Translations under genes and position numbers: made by a program | NCBI GenBank assembly: GCA_017163975.1 | Contig: JAFFSR010000227.1 | Location: 434,001 to 498,000 of the forward strand | Origin: Anastatus disparis | Lineage: Eukaryota > Arthropoda > Insecta > Hymenoptera > Eupelmidae | Direction of reading: 5' to 3' | DNA: 64,000 nt | Shown: positions 13,009 to 24,529 of the stretch, piece after piece | How positions within the stretch are numbered: the first letter of the stretch is position 1 | Layout: each line of letters starts with the position of its first letter | Notes under the pieces: model-generated | Database searches by the model: none | Told to the model about the DNA's origin: nothing | The model's input: only the letters and a program-made list of their open reading frames with translations

Positions 13009-14697
13009 AGAAATTATTTTAACAGATTAAATAACATTCAAAAAGTTTTAATTTCAGTTCATTAATGAAAACGATATAACGTAAAATTCATTAAAATTAA
13101 ATTCTTGTATCAGCAAATATTTCTGTCAGCTACAAGTATTCTTGTTTTAATTAAAATTCAATTCAAACTTACGAATTTATTTTCAACGTCTCATTTAAAA
13201 GAGGCGAAAAAATAATATCAAAGCGCAATGACAAAAATTTCGCCAAAAAAAAATAACACGTTAACAATTATTTGTTGAATGCATTTCATGTCTCTAAAAC
13301 TAACAATTCACTAATTGATGTAAAACTAAAAAAGAAAAAAGAGCTTCTAGACAAATCGCCAGCATCATTAAATTCCCACAAAAAGAGACACATACAAATA
13401 TAAAAATGGTAAAAAAATAAAGAAAATAATTCTCACATAAAGAGTCCCTGCATGCACATAAAGCATCAGATTAAATCAATGCTACGTTGAAAGAGGAAGA
13501 AAAACTTTTTACGTACGCATCGTTAACGTTTCGAACGATCGAAAAAGAAAAAAGTTATATGAATCATAGGCACTTCAAGTGGTTATATGTTCTACCCCTC
13601 TTGAGATTGCTCAGATCGCTTGTCAATTAGGGCGTTTTTTTGTTTAAATAACTTACATGTTCATTCATTATTTTAAGGGATTTTTATTTTTCTGTCTTTT
13701 TATTTCTTGATAATTGGTAAAAATTATCTTTTTTTTCAGAAAATTTACTATCGAGAAGAAAATGGAGACTTTTTTCATGTATATGAATTTGTTCGGAATA
13801 TTTTTGGGCAAACGTCGTTACTGTACTTTGAAATACAATTTGCATTTTAAAATTCATTTAGCGTATAAATTTGTCCAATAACTTTTCTAAACAATGCTAC
13901 CAGAGATTTTTTGGTTAAAACGTAGCATGCCCAGACGAAAAGCTAAAAAAAGAATATATATTTTATTTAGCTATTTTTTAAATATTTAAGTGATAAGTCT
14001 AGTTTTATAATGACGTTATACTTATGAATATTTTTCTAATTATTATCTATGATTGAATAATTCTTTGAAAAATGAGATATTATTAAAATGCGTAAGAACA
14101 GCAAGTATATTTTGAATACTTATTCTTAATTTGAGGAAATTAAGGATTTTTTTGCTTTTCTAGGCATTAAGAAGGCGTAATGTTTAGACGTAGTCAAACA
14201 TTAGCCTGTGTATATACATGTCATATTTGTTTTACTCTTGTATACACAAAGCCTGTGAGTAAAAGGCCGGAAATAGGTTTCGGGTTGGTTTTATATACTT
14301 CTAGACGAATGGGTTCCTTCTCTTTCTCTTTTCTAAAAACTCATTTATACGGCAGCGCACGTTAAAGTTTCACATATATATACAAACTCATTTTCCCCAA
14401 AAGAACATTGGACGAAGAAGTAAGCTTTCTATAGGTGAAAAAGCTTTAAGACTTGTGGCTTATGTGATGCTTTCTATAAAATACGTGTTTTTTTTTTCTT
14501 ATATCTTAGAAAACGTTTTTAACAGCACTTTTTATGAGGCCACAAGTGTGAAAATTTAACTCGCACTAGGAGAAGTTTCCTAAATTTATTTAGATTTTTT
14601 TATTTTCTTATCTTTTGTTATTTTTCGAATTTTAGTTTTGCTAGTCAAAGGAATTTATGTTTATTAAGTCATTTGAGTGAAAAATGTAAATAGTACA
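13009..14697. other. AT-rich stretch without a supported gene
   Basis: Two GC-richer patches occur at about 13450-13640 and 14160-14420. Neither shows a splice-consistent coding frame. The 61-codon frame at 14180 has no recognisable similarity. I see nothing else of note. Confidence 0.4.
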
Positions 14698-14814
14698 TTA
14701 TGCAATGGGTGTGTAAAGGCTTTATTTACGAAACGAGAAGTTTACAGCCCGAGCCGAAGGCGAGGGTTATAACGAGTTTCGTAAAAAAGCTTTTACACAC
14801 CCATTCCATAATAT
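14698..14814. repeat. Hairpin repeat with the same 19-base core
   Basis: The left arm TATGCAATGGGTGTGTAAA, then GGCTTTATTTACGAAAC, is complementary to the right arm GTTTCGTAAAAAAGC, then TTTTACACACCCATTCC. The centre CCCGAGCCGAAGGCGAGGG (14748-14766) is identical to that of the hairpin at 12790, although the arms differ. It is a foldback unit of unknown family. Confidence 0.75.
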
Positions 14815-17800
14815 ATTTTATACCACGATAGCCGAATAATCATATTAAAGTTATGATTTTGAGGTTAGAGTGGTATAAAATTATTTTTAAAACACAATGT
14901 TCTATAAGGTATTATTTATTAAATTATTTAATTTAAATTGTTAAAAATAATTTATGAAATTTGATGTCTATATAGCCATGCTAAAAAATTAATATTTGAA
15001 ACAACATTTTCATTTATCCGTAAAAATAATTAAAATTATCATAGATCAATGAATATTGTGCTGTGTAAAACGTGTATTTAAATATAACTTGTCAATGTGA
15101 CATTATTAAAATTATTTATAATTTTATTTATCAGCGTGTAAAAATAGTTGTGTTATATCTAAAACAAAATCTTAATTATATTATAAATAGAAATAAAAAA
15201 AAAATTTATTCCCTATGCACGCAAACTTTGAAACAAACATCTCTGATTAAAATCAACCTATATTTTATTGAAATTTTATTGATTTTATTATTATAGAAAG
15301 CATATTTTACTTTGATCAAATAATGATTTAAACAATATTATTTTTAAATTTCAGAAAATAAATTGCAACGAGAAAATTGAAAAAAAAAGTTTATGGAAAT
15401 TGAATTTCAATGTATGAATATTTTACATATAGGGATTATTATTTTTTCCTTTTTTTTAAATGTCGATAGTACATTGAAGCAAGCCAAAACCAATGCATAC
15501 TCAAAACCCTGTATGTACTGAAAGAAATCTGTTTAAAATATTTAAATGACATACAAATATTTGTTTTTTTTTCAGAGCATAGATATTCATTGAATTTATA
15601 AAAAATAGATGTTTGTTATTTGAAATTTTTTATTCACTCGTAATGAAATGTTTAAACTGTAATATTATTAGAATGATTAAAATTCCAATTAAAAGTTTAA
15701 ATTTATTTAACTGAATTATTACAGTCATTATTAATTTATTAACTAATCCATCTTATTATAAAAAACAGATTTCTAATTTAAATTAAATATATGATCATTC
15801 GTAGGATTTTTAAATATTCAAATACATTGTAATTCACCCTGATAAAAATTTAATCGATTTTTAAACTATGGTTAGTTGGAAAGTAGAATAATAAAAAAAT
15901 ACTTTTTTGTCATTCATAAAAATCTTGTAAAAGCATCCCTGATAGAAAATTAAGCATAATTTCTGTTCACTTGACTAACTATTGCCCAGAAATTCTTATA
16001 AATGATTGATTAATCATTTATAAGAAATTAAATGATAGACCAAATGAGCGATATTTTTTTAGAATTTTAATAAAAATAAGTAAATTTAAGTTTATTTCTA
16101 TGCATACATTAAGTACTAAGCCATAAATAAATGTTTATTTAAAAAGTGTGAAAGAGAAGATAATTTTAGAATTTTTATTCGTTTATTATGAAGAATAATA
16201 TTTCATTTAATTAACTTTAATTATTGATTGTAATACGTTAATAATTTTATACCTCTCAATGAACATTTATTTTTATATTTTTCTATACTATGTATTAACA
16301 GATCAGAATAAAGTTTTATTATCATTATAAGAAACTGCAAATTAAAGTTTACTATAGTAATTGTGAGGAAAAAAAATAAAATTTTATATCCAACAAAAAA
16401 TTAAATATAATTGAATAATAAAATTTATTATTTATTTAAAAAAATTTCAAATAAAATAATGTAATTCGTTTCTACATAAAGTAAATATTCTTTTACGCAA
16501 CTCATATTTCAGCTCATTTATTCACTTCATAACAAAACTAAACTCCTAATTAATCTTCTTTTTAGCTGAAGTCCTTTTATATTAATCCTGAAAGAAAAAT
16601 TCAATAAATCTAATAAAAAATCACAAAGCCTATTGATATAAGTGCCTTATATATCTGGTTTTTCCTCCAACCCTCGACAAAGTAGTGAAATGAAAAAAAA
16701 ACCAGTAGAATAAAGAAACTTCAACCTCATTCTAACTCAGCATCGATTTTGCAGACGTAAAAATAATACAATTAGTTGTGGACAAAGGCGGTACGAAAAG
16801 AAAAAAAAACAACAGCCAGCTCTTGCGTAATGAACCTCAAAAGTCTACCCGTGTGCTTACAAAAAAGACCTGAAAAAAAAGTTTTTCAAAACATAGTGTC
16901 GACAAAAATAAAATAACAATGAAAACGAAAAAAAGCGAACAAAAGAAAAATAAAAATTATCACCCTCTATATCACGTTTAAAAAATGTACCGTAAAATAT
17001 ACTTGAAACAAAATAAAATGAATAAAAAGTTGAACTGTGAATAAAAGTTTTTATTAAAACTTGCCAAAACTAGAAATTTTTAGTCTTACTCTTATCTAGC
17101 TTTAATCAGTTTACAGATATCTCACAATAAATGAGTGTAAAGTAGAATTAAAAAGAATTTAGCCTGTTGATTACAATGAACTAATCTCTGTATTTTTCTC
17201 TTTGATTTAATTATCAAAAATTCAATCAAGAATTTTAATTTAATATAAAAGAGAAAACTATTTCTTTTAAGCTTTAAATCTATTCAAGAAAAAGAAAATA
17301 TATTTTATTTAAAATCACAATAAAAAGCTTGAATAAATTAAAATTTTTTTAATCTAGAAGCTCGTGATTCTTGGAAAAATCAGCAAGTATAGATGAAAAT
17401 AAACAACCCATCCAGCCCTACTACACTTGATTGCAAATATAAAAGCTCTTTTTTATCATGAGTAGAGCGAATACAGTCACCCTTTTATCATAAGCAGGAA
17501 CCTTGTTCTGGCAAATCATATAAAATTTTATCATAAAGATAAAAAATACAATACTAACGTGCTACCACCACCAGTTCTTTATTTCTTCGAACAAATATTT
17601 TTAATTTATGGATCAATGTTTATTAAAAAATTTTCATTTTAAATTCCAATTTTCGGCTCTTGCTTATTTCATATCAACAATAGTAAAAGAAATGATACAG
17701 TAAGTATTGAAGAATTTTCATAAAATAGTAAGTTGTATTAAAGTTACAATTAAAAAATGTTTGAAGGAAAAGTAAAAAAAAAAACTAAAAATTTTAAATT

Positions 17801-18357
17801 TCAAGTTTTCTTAATTATTATTATAAAATTCAATCTAAAAATTTTTCTATGATTGATATATACTTATTATACATGAAAACACGAAAATAATTAAATTTCT
17901 TGAAATTTTTTAAAAAAATTCGATGAACGGAAGTTGTTACATATTTATATTATTAAAATACAAAACTTAAAATATAAGTTAATAAAAAAATTAATAGTTT
18001 AATCATCTGTTGTATAAACAATTGAATGGATTTATCAAATGAAATGTTATTGTTTAAATAATAAATATTTAGAGAATCAAGGTGTTATAAATAGACATTG
18101 ACATATTAGAGATATTTGATACTTTAATGGAGAACTAATACAAAACACATTATAGTATGTTTGACATTAAACTCTATATTGTGTCCTAATTTTGGAATGA
18201 AGTAAACTTTTTTCTCATTAAACTTAACCATATGTCCTAATTTCAGGCAAATTATCATCTCGTTCTACTTTAGTTGATTATATTCTGATAACTTTGATAA
18301 GTTATATTATGTCTCAATTATAAATGAGAAATACTTTAGTAAAAATTATTGTTTTTC
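14815..18357. other. AT-rich stretch without a supported gene
   Basis: The only open frames are short and AT-rich (for example 15072-15296). A slightly GC-richer, purine-rich patch at about 16640-16930 contains several potential splice acceptors but no frame I can join to anything. I see no RNA gene. Confidence 0.4.
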
Positions 18358-18360
18358 TTA

Positions 18361-18926
18361 CAAGGAGAGTATCACTTGTTTGGGTCACGAATTTTGTTGT
18401 AACTTGCTCATATGTTTTAACACATAAAATTATGAAGAAAGCCGCGAGTTTTGTTAAATTTTCAAAGATTTCTTGTTTCAATCAATAATTTTTATATTAA
18501 CGAATATTACTCTCCAATGAGAGCTTCTAAATTCATTATGTAACATTCTTGCAAAAATTGAGATTCAATCCTTTTGATTAAAAAATAACGTCTTTAAAAA
18601 GCTCAACCCGTTCAAAAGTTGTAGCAAAATGAAATGCATAATTCATATATAACTTTTAAACACGTTTTTTTATTAATCAAAAGGATTCAATCTCAACTTT
18701 TACTAGAATCTTGTAGAATGGACTTAGAAGCTCTCATTGGAGAGTAATATTCGTTAAACAATGATTTTTCAAAGAAATTTTTAAAAATTTAACAAAATAG
18801 CTCATAATCTTGGAATGAATCGAGCGTTAGACCGAATGCTCGCGGCTTTTTTCATAATTTTATGTATAAAAACATACCTGCAAGTCACATAAAGATCCAC
18901 GACCCAAACAAGTGATACTTTCCTTG
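18361..18926. mobile_element. Foldback element, 566 bp, TTA target-site duplication
   Basis: The ends are CAAGGAGAGTATCACTTGTT and its near-perfect reverse complement, flanked by TTA (18358-18360 and 18927-18929). The halves are inverted copies: TTCAATCCTTTTGATTAA recurs inverted near 18675, and ACTCTCCAATGAGAGCTTCTA near 18509 is inverted near 18730. The interior differs from the copies at 11253 and 20423, but the termini and words such as ATGAAGAAAGCC are shared. It is a second subfamily of the same non-autonomous group. Confidence 0.85.
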
Positions 18927-18929
18927 TTA

Positions 18930-20419
18930 GTCATCTGGAAATATATTAGCAAATAGAATTTATTTACATTTTTTTATTGATGTTATTTATTTTAAAAATT
19001 ATAAATATTTAATATTCAATATTAGTAAAGCCAAGTTTTTATTTAATCCGAAAATATTTCACTAGCTTTATTTTATTCGAGTAAAATGATTGAATACAAA
19101 AAAATTCTCATTGAATTTTAATATTTTAAGAATTTTAATTTTTAATCAATTTGAAACTTCAATATATAATAATTAAAAATATAAGACATGCGTGTAGTGA
19201 TGCTGCCTAAAAAGGATTATTTTATCATAAAATATTTTAATTTTTCCGCAACGATCAAAAGATTATTGTAGAACTTTATTCTAAGTAAAAATACAGTATT
19301 TTCAATAATATTTCAATATAATATATTATTTAAGTTTCTCAATCGTTAAGAGGTTCGGAAGTTTTGAATTCACAAATTTTAAAAATCATTGATTTTTAAA
19401 ACTTTTCTACCTAATCTCTTTTCAATCCTCCAAAATCTTTCTAAAATTCCAACTTTTAGACAGAACGTGTAAAATTCATGTTATTCAAAGCTATAAACAC
19501 AAATGGAAAATAAATTAAAGTAACGTAAAATAATTCCTTTTGAAAGCTAAAAAATTTAACGATAACAATTGTTTGGAGAGAAATACGTAATTTTGTGCGT
19601 AAATGCGTAGGAGTTAATAGCTCAGCTCCACACATAGTACTGGCTAAAAACTAGGCCAGACTCTTGTGGGGCAAGGTTTTGCGTATAGCAAAAGAGAAAA
19701 GAGAAAAAAAATGTATACGTTCGGTTTAAAGTTTAGAGAGAAGAGAGAGGAAGAAAAAAAGAAGCTCGCACTTGATGAGCTTCCGCGTTATTCGAGCTAT
19801 TGGCATTATAGACTCATGTTCTTGCTGCGAGGCCACAAGCGTTGCTTTTTTCCATACTACAAAGTTAGTCCAGCACTCTGTTCGTACGTAATTCTTGCAA
19901 AACATTGTATGAACAAGTTGAGTATATCCTGTCGCGATCAATACGTCTATCTTTATCAATGTAATTTTTCATTCTTTTCAACTAATTAGGTTATTTAGTC
20001 TACAAGATAGAAAATTAAATAATTTATTGATGGATATGGTTATGGAATTATGGATAATAATAACATTAATTAAATAATACTAGAGATGGGAAGATAAAAA
20101 ATTTCTAGAAAACTCAAATATAATTAGTTATTTGTTTAAAATTAAATGTTTATTTTGTAATTATATAAGTTTAAAATGTTTATAGTTCATTTTTTCAAGG
20201 TTCAAAATCAAAGTCTAAAGAGCTTATTAGTTAAAAAGAATAGCTTAACAAAATCTTAACATACAATATTGTTCATCAATGCTATAACCTTAAAGTTCAC
20301 ATTATCTTTCTAACACATAGTTTTATAATTTTCAAAAAGAACTAGAAACATTTTTTCGCTATTGCAAGTTTTAAAAATTAATATGAACATTGTTTATGGT
20401 GTCATCAATATTTTACAAC
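18930..20419. other. AT-rich stretch; GC-richer patch at about 19560-19960
   Basis: The patch contains overlapping open frames on both strands (107 codons at 19666 +, 77 codons at 19726 -). Neither resembles a known domain and the two exclude each other. It could be an untranslated exon or regulatory DNA, so I do not call a gene. Confidence 0.4.
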
Positions 20420-20422
20420 TAA

Positions 20423-20947
20423 CAAGGAGAGTGTTTCACCTTCAAGTCGCCAATTTTGCTCAAATTTTTGGAAATCTTTCTAGATGTTAAAATATGAATA
20501 AAACCAAAATGTTAAAGCCCATCACTTCATATTTTCCTAGTTTCAAAATTTACTAGTTCTTCAGTCTTGATAGCTAGAAGCATAAAACTTGGAATGAAAT
20601 CTGAGCTCAAATCAAAATCTTACAGGATATCAAAATCTTATTTTTTCTTCAAGTCATAGCGTAATAAAAATTGGGGCAAATTTCAGCCTCTATTTTTAAT
20701 TAATTTTGAAAAGGAACATTCAGGTTCAATATTTAGCATGCTATAACTTGAAGAAAAAAAGCTATCAAGGCTGAAGAACTATAATCGTTTGAAAATCTAG
20801 TAATTTTTTAGTGACTATCTTTCATTGCCTGTGACTAGAAAAAAATGAAGCATTGGGTTCTAAAATTTTGGCTTTATTTGTATTTTAACACTTAGAAACA
20901 TTTCCCAAAATTTGAGTAAAATCGGCGACCCGAAGGTGAAACACTCT
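20423..20947. mobile_element. Foldback element, truncated at its right end
   Basis: It starts with CAAGGAGAGTGTTTCACCTT after a TAA triplet (20420-20422) and is closely related to the element at 11253 through most of its length. The right arm stops at AGGTGAAACACTCT: the last bases (CCTTG) and the right target-site triplet are missing, so it is a decayed copy. The inner arms are also shortened relative to 11253. Confidence 0.75.
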
Positions 20948-21490
20948 AATTTATTTTTGCAATAACTGTAAAGCATATTTTTCGTGTTCGTGTCTTATAA
21001 AACAGGACTTTTTGGAGTTCAAAGGATTACTTAAGAAACTTTTCTTTCAAAGTTATATTTTATATGAAAATTTGCATTTCTTATGAAAGAAAATAATTCT
21101 ATAGAATTTTATTTAAATAATAGAAAACAGCGATTATTCATTGCTTTTGTTTTTCATGTTTTAATAAATCTATACATCACGAAGAAATCCCAAGAATTAC
21201 GTAAGTTAAAATGTTTAACACTTTTAATCTTTTAATCTATAGAAGGATTTTAGTACAGAAGTACACTTTCGGATTAGTGAAATTTCTCTACAAGGATTCT
21301 GACATTACACTGTTAAAAAAAATTTAATTTTGCTTCCAGTACATTACTGAAATTTTTATTTTTACTTTAAATTTTATGCAAATGTACAGTAAAATTAGGG
21401 TGTAACCAGTGCCGAATAATAGCGAATATAGAAAAAATGCAAGTGTGTAGTTTATAGAATATGAATCGAGCAAAGAAATGAAGATGCATC

Positions 21491-21569
21491 GGTGGAAATG
21501 GCACAATGTTTGAGCGCTTGTCTGTAGTGCAAGAGTTCTGGGTTCAATTCACGTCGCAGACGCTTTTTC
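21491..21569 (+). repeat. tRNA-derived SINE head or tRNA-like fragment
   Basis: TGGCACAATGTTTGAGCGC matches the layout of an RNA polymerase III A box and D arm. GGGTTCAATTC about 30 bases later matches a B box and T-loop, and TTTTT follows at 21564. The stems are imperfect, so this is not a working tRNA gene. The GCTTGTCTGTAGTGCAAGAG word between the boxes resembles an anticodon arm. Confidence 0.55.
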
Positions 21570-21828
21570 GCCTTTTTTATAATTTAATATTTTATTAGTC
21601 GCTTAATAATAAAACAAAATTCGAAACAACGGTAAAGTTAGAAATTTTAATGGAATTTCACAGTTGAATCATGGTAGAGTTGGGAATTTTTGTGCTGATT
21701 GGCAGAAAAATTAATGCACAGACTGGAAGCAAGCTTCCAGTTTCACCTTTTTATAACAGTATATTAAATTCTATCGATTAGCAACTTTTTAATTGATCTA
21801 ACTTTGCAAAATAAAAATTATTTCTTAC

Positions 21829-21975
21829 ACAGGTCGCGTACAGTGGGTACTTTACTCCCTCCCAGCCAACAGTAAAACGCTGCCTGTATAAAAAAATCGC
21901 ATATTCACCATGGGAATAAATGAAAAATGCCTTAATTCATATGTTTATCAATTTACATGCCATTTCGGACATTTT
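21829..21975 (-). repeat. Rearranged copy of the composite double-hairpin repeat
   Basis: It starts TTACACAGGTCGCGTACAGT and continues GGGTACTTTACTCCC like the hairpin at 12925. It then runs through GCTGCCTGTATAAAAAAATC into an arm (CATGGGAATAAATGAAAAATG) matching the reverse complement of the 12790 hairpin. The order is the reverse complement of 12790-13008, with the loop region and one arm deleted. This shows that the two hairpins move as one unit. Confidence 0.65.
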
Positions 21976-23317
21976 TCCTTTTTATTTCTATTTCATAAAT
22001 AAAAGAAAATTTTTTATAGTTTTCAAGATAAAGATAGATTTGTGTATATTTTTATTTTTACTCATTTAAATACGTATAAAGCATATTTTTATAAATATTT
22101 CTGTAAAAAAAGGAATCATAGATAATTAATAAAAATTTTTTCAATTTTTAATTAAATAAAAGATGTTTAAAAATAATCTTTGAAAAATAAGAATTTATTT
22201 AAAAAAATTTTTTTTTAAATTACATTAAAAAAATGAATAATTAATTAAATTTTATTTGATATATTAGGAAATTCGGTCGTTCTATAAAGTTTAAGCAAAG
22301 TGCTTTAGGATCGCCGAAAAGCTATATGGACGATGAGGTTTACTTGTAAAGTTTACGGTACGACGAGCAAAGAGAGTGAGTAAAGGTCGTTTTTAAAACA
22401 AGTATATATAACACATGGAAAAAAAGCCTTAACTATCCTGTCTTATTTCTGCAAGCTATCAAGATACAACCCTCTTTTAATTTAATGTTAATTAAACGTG
22501 CTTTTATAATGTTCATACTCTCTATTTTTTTATCTTCTTATATTGGCAATTAAAATAATTATATTATTTATAAAGTATCGATAATACTTAGTAAAAGAAA
22601 TAATGTTTGAATCGAAGACTTGATAAAATATTTTTGTTTGTTCTTTAATCAAAACGCAAATAAAAAATGTATAAAAAAATTGAATAATTTTGAAAACATA
22701 CTTTTTTTCTATTAAATGTTTATCAACAAAGGTGTAGCAGATTAAATTATTGTATGACGTCATAATCATATACACTATATAGATATACTCAAAGCTTAGT
22801 AATAGTATGATATATAAAAAAAATTTCAGGTAAATAACTGAAAATTTTCTTGCTCTTATTATATATTAAGCAAATAAATGATTATTTGTAATACATAAAT
22901 TGATGAAAATATTATTTTCAATAATAGCATTGATTAATGTATAGTAAAAGCACATTTAGAAAATACAATATTGCAACGGATGTATAAAAGTGCATCTGGT
23001 TCATTAAAATGCATTCAATGTACGTAGATTTGTATGATACGTAATGATGAAAGCAATGCATGAAAATCTAAATAAATTCGATACATAAAATACAATAAAA
23101 TCTTTGAATAAAGAAAAATTCTTAAACTACAGATACAAAAGCTCTTCTAACCGATGTATCAATATTGAAAAAATTTTGATAAGTAAATTTTTATTCTATA
23201 GTATCTTTTCTTCAATAATGGTAAAGTCATAAATAATTTTAATCTATTTTCAATAATACCATTTCTGTGTTATTTGCAAATAGCAAGCGGAATACAGTGA
23301 GCAACGATAATATTTAT

Positions 23318-23320
<3 letters not shown>

Positions 23321-23365
<45 letters not shown>
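23321..23365. repeat. TA dinucleotide microsatellite
   Basis: An uninterrupted run of about 22 TA units. It is a simple sequence repeat in the desert upstream of rdgB. Confidence 0.95.
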
Positions 23366-23369
<4 letters not shown>

Positions 23370-24529
23370 AATTTAATTATCGAATCTTATATTTAATTAA
23401 ATTAATCAGTTTCTAATTATTATTTTAAAAGCAATTAACTGATATTCGCATATTCAGTATATAATGAGTATAAATACTGATTTTAGAATTTAATTGAAGA
23501 ATTCAATCAGATACCTCTAACGTAAATTAAAATTTTAACGAAAGTTAATAAAAAAAAAGTTTTATATGGAAAATTAAAATTATATTTATTATTCAAACAT
23601 AAAACTAACATTCATATGGTAGAGAAAATCAATGAAATATAGAATTTAAATAATTAAAATCATAAAATAGGCTATTATAATATAGTAACTGATGATTGTT
23701 TAAATATTTTTTTTCTTAGCATTTCTTAATATACTAAATTTTTAAGTGATTAGTTTCTGATAAGTTTGATTTAAAGTGATGAGTTTTTAACTTTATTAAC
23801 ATAGCAATCAGCTATAGCAGAATCAGATAAATCCATAGGTTTTTAAACTCATGGGAAAAAATAGTCTGTTGTAGCACGTCTAGATTTTTGCTTATCACAA
23901 GCAAGATAAGAGATTAGATGTTACTGCTCATCCAAACTTTCTTAGTCATGATAATCAATGCTTTAGTCATCAGGACCAAGATATATTTTAAAACAACTCG
24001 CTTTGAAAACTCTAGTCATCACACTCAAAAAGATTTCATTGCGTTGACTAAATATTTTAATGACATGATTAAAGCTTATGGCTTTAACTATTGTCTATAT
24101 ATTATGAATGTAAAAACTCTTAATTTAAAAAAAACTTTACTACTACACATGTTAAAATTTAAAAATTTTTATTTATTTACGTCTTATTGTAACAAAGAAA
24201 TACTAGAAATAACTATTATTTGTGAAATGACCACTTAATTACAATTTGAGGCAGGAGTTAACCAGAGACTCTCATGGGAGTGCTTGTTGCTTGACTTGCT
24301 ATATCCCTCGAGCCTACTTTCTGTAGTTGAAAAAAAAACAATAATATAAATAGCATATTTAGGATATTACTTAATAAGATAAAGAAACATTATTATTACT
24401 GTTTCAAATTATCTACTAATTACTATTTTACACTTTCTTAATTAAATCAATTTTTTAATAATTATTATATAAATTGTATCCGTTTTTATTTCAGGAATGC
24501 GCTGATAAAAGAAAGAAAAGGCAATCAAG

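Larger units (their letters stand above)
20948..24494. other. Repeat-bearing AT-rich stretch upstream of rdgB
   Basis: It holds a tRNA-like SINE fragment (21491), a rearranged composite hairpin copy (21829) and a TA microsatellite (23321). GC-richer patches lie at 22270-22400 and 24240-24320. The sequence TTATTTCAG at 24486-24494 is a good splice acceptor just before the rdgB start codon, so at least one rdgB 5' UTR exon lies somewhere upstream, but I cannot place it. Confidence 0.45.

Noticed and set aside
14180..14290. Possible microRNA hairpin with GTGTATA/TATACAC arms
   Set aside because: Only about seven contiguous pairs; the arms do not pair well enough beyond that for a precursor.
19666..19989. 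107-codon open frame overlapping a 77-codon frame on the other strand
   Set aside because: The two exclude each other, neither has recognisable similarity, and both come from the same GC-richer patch.
23918..24238. 106-codon frame just upstream of rdgB
   Set aside because: Lys/Asn/Thr-rich product typical of AT-rich DNA; no domain, and the frame does not join the rdgB start.
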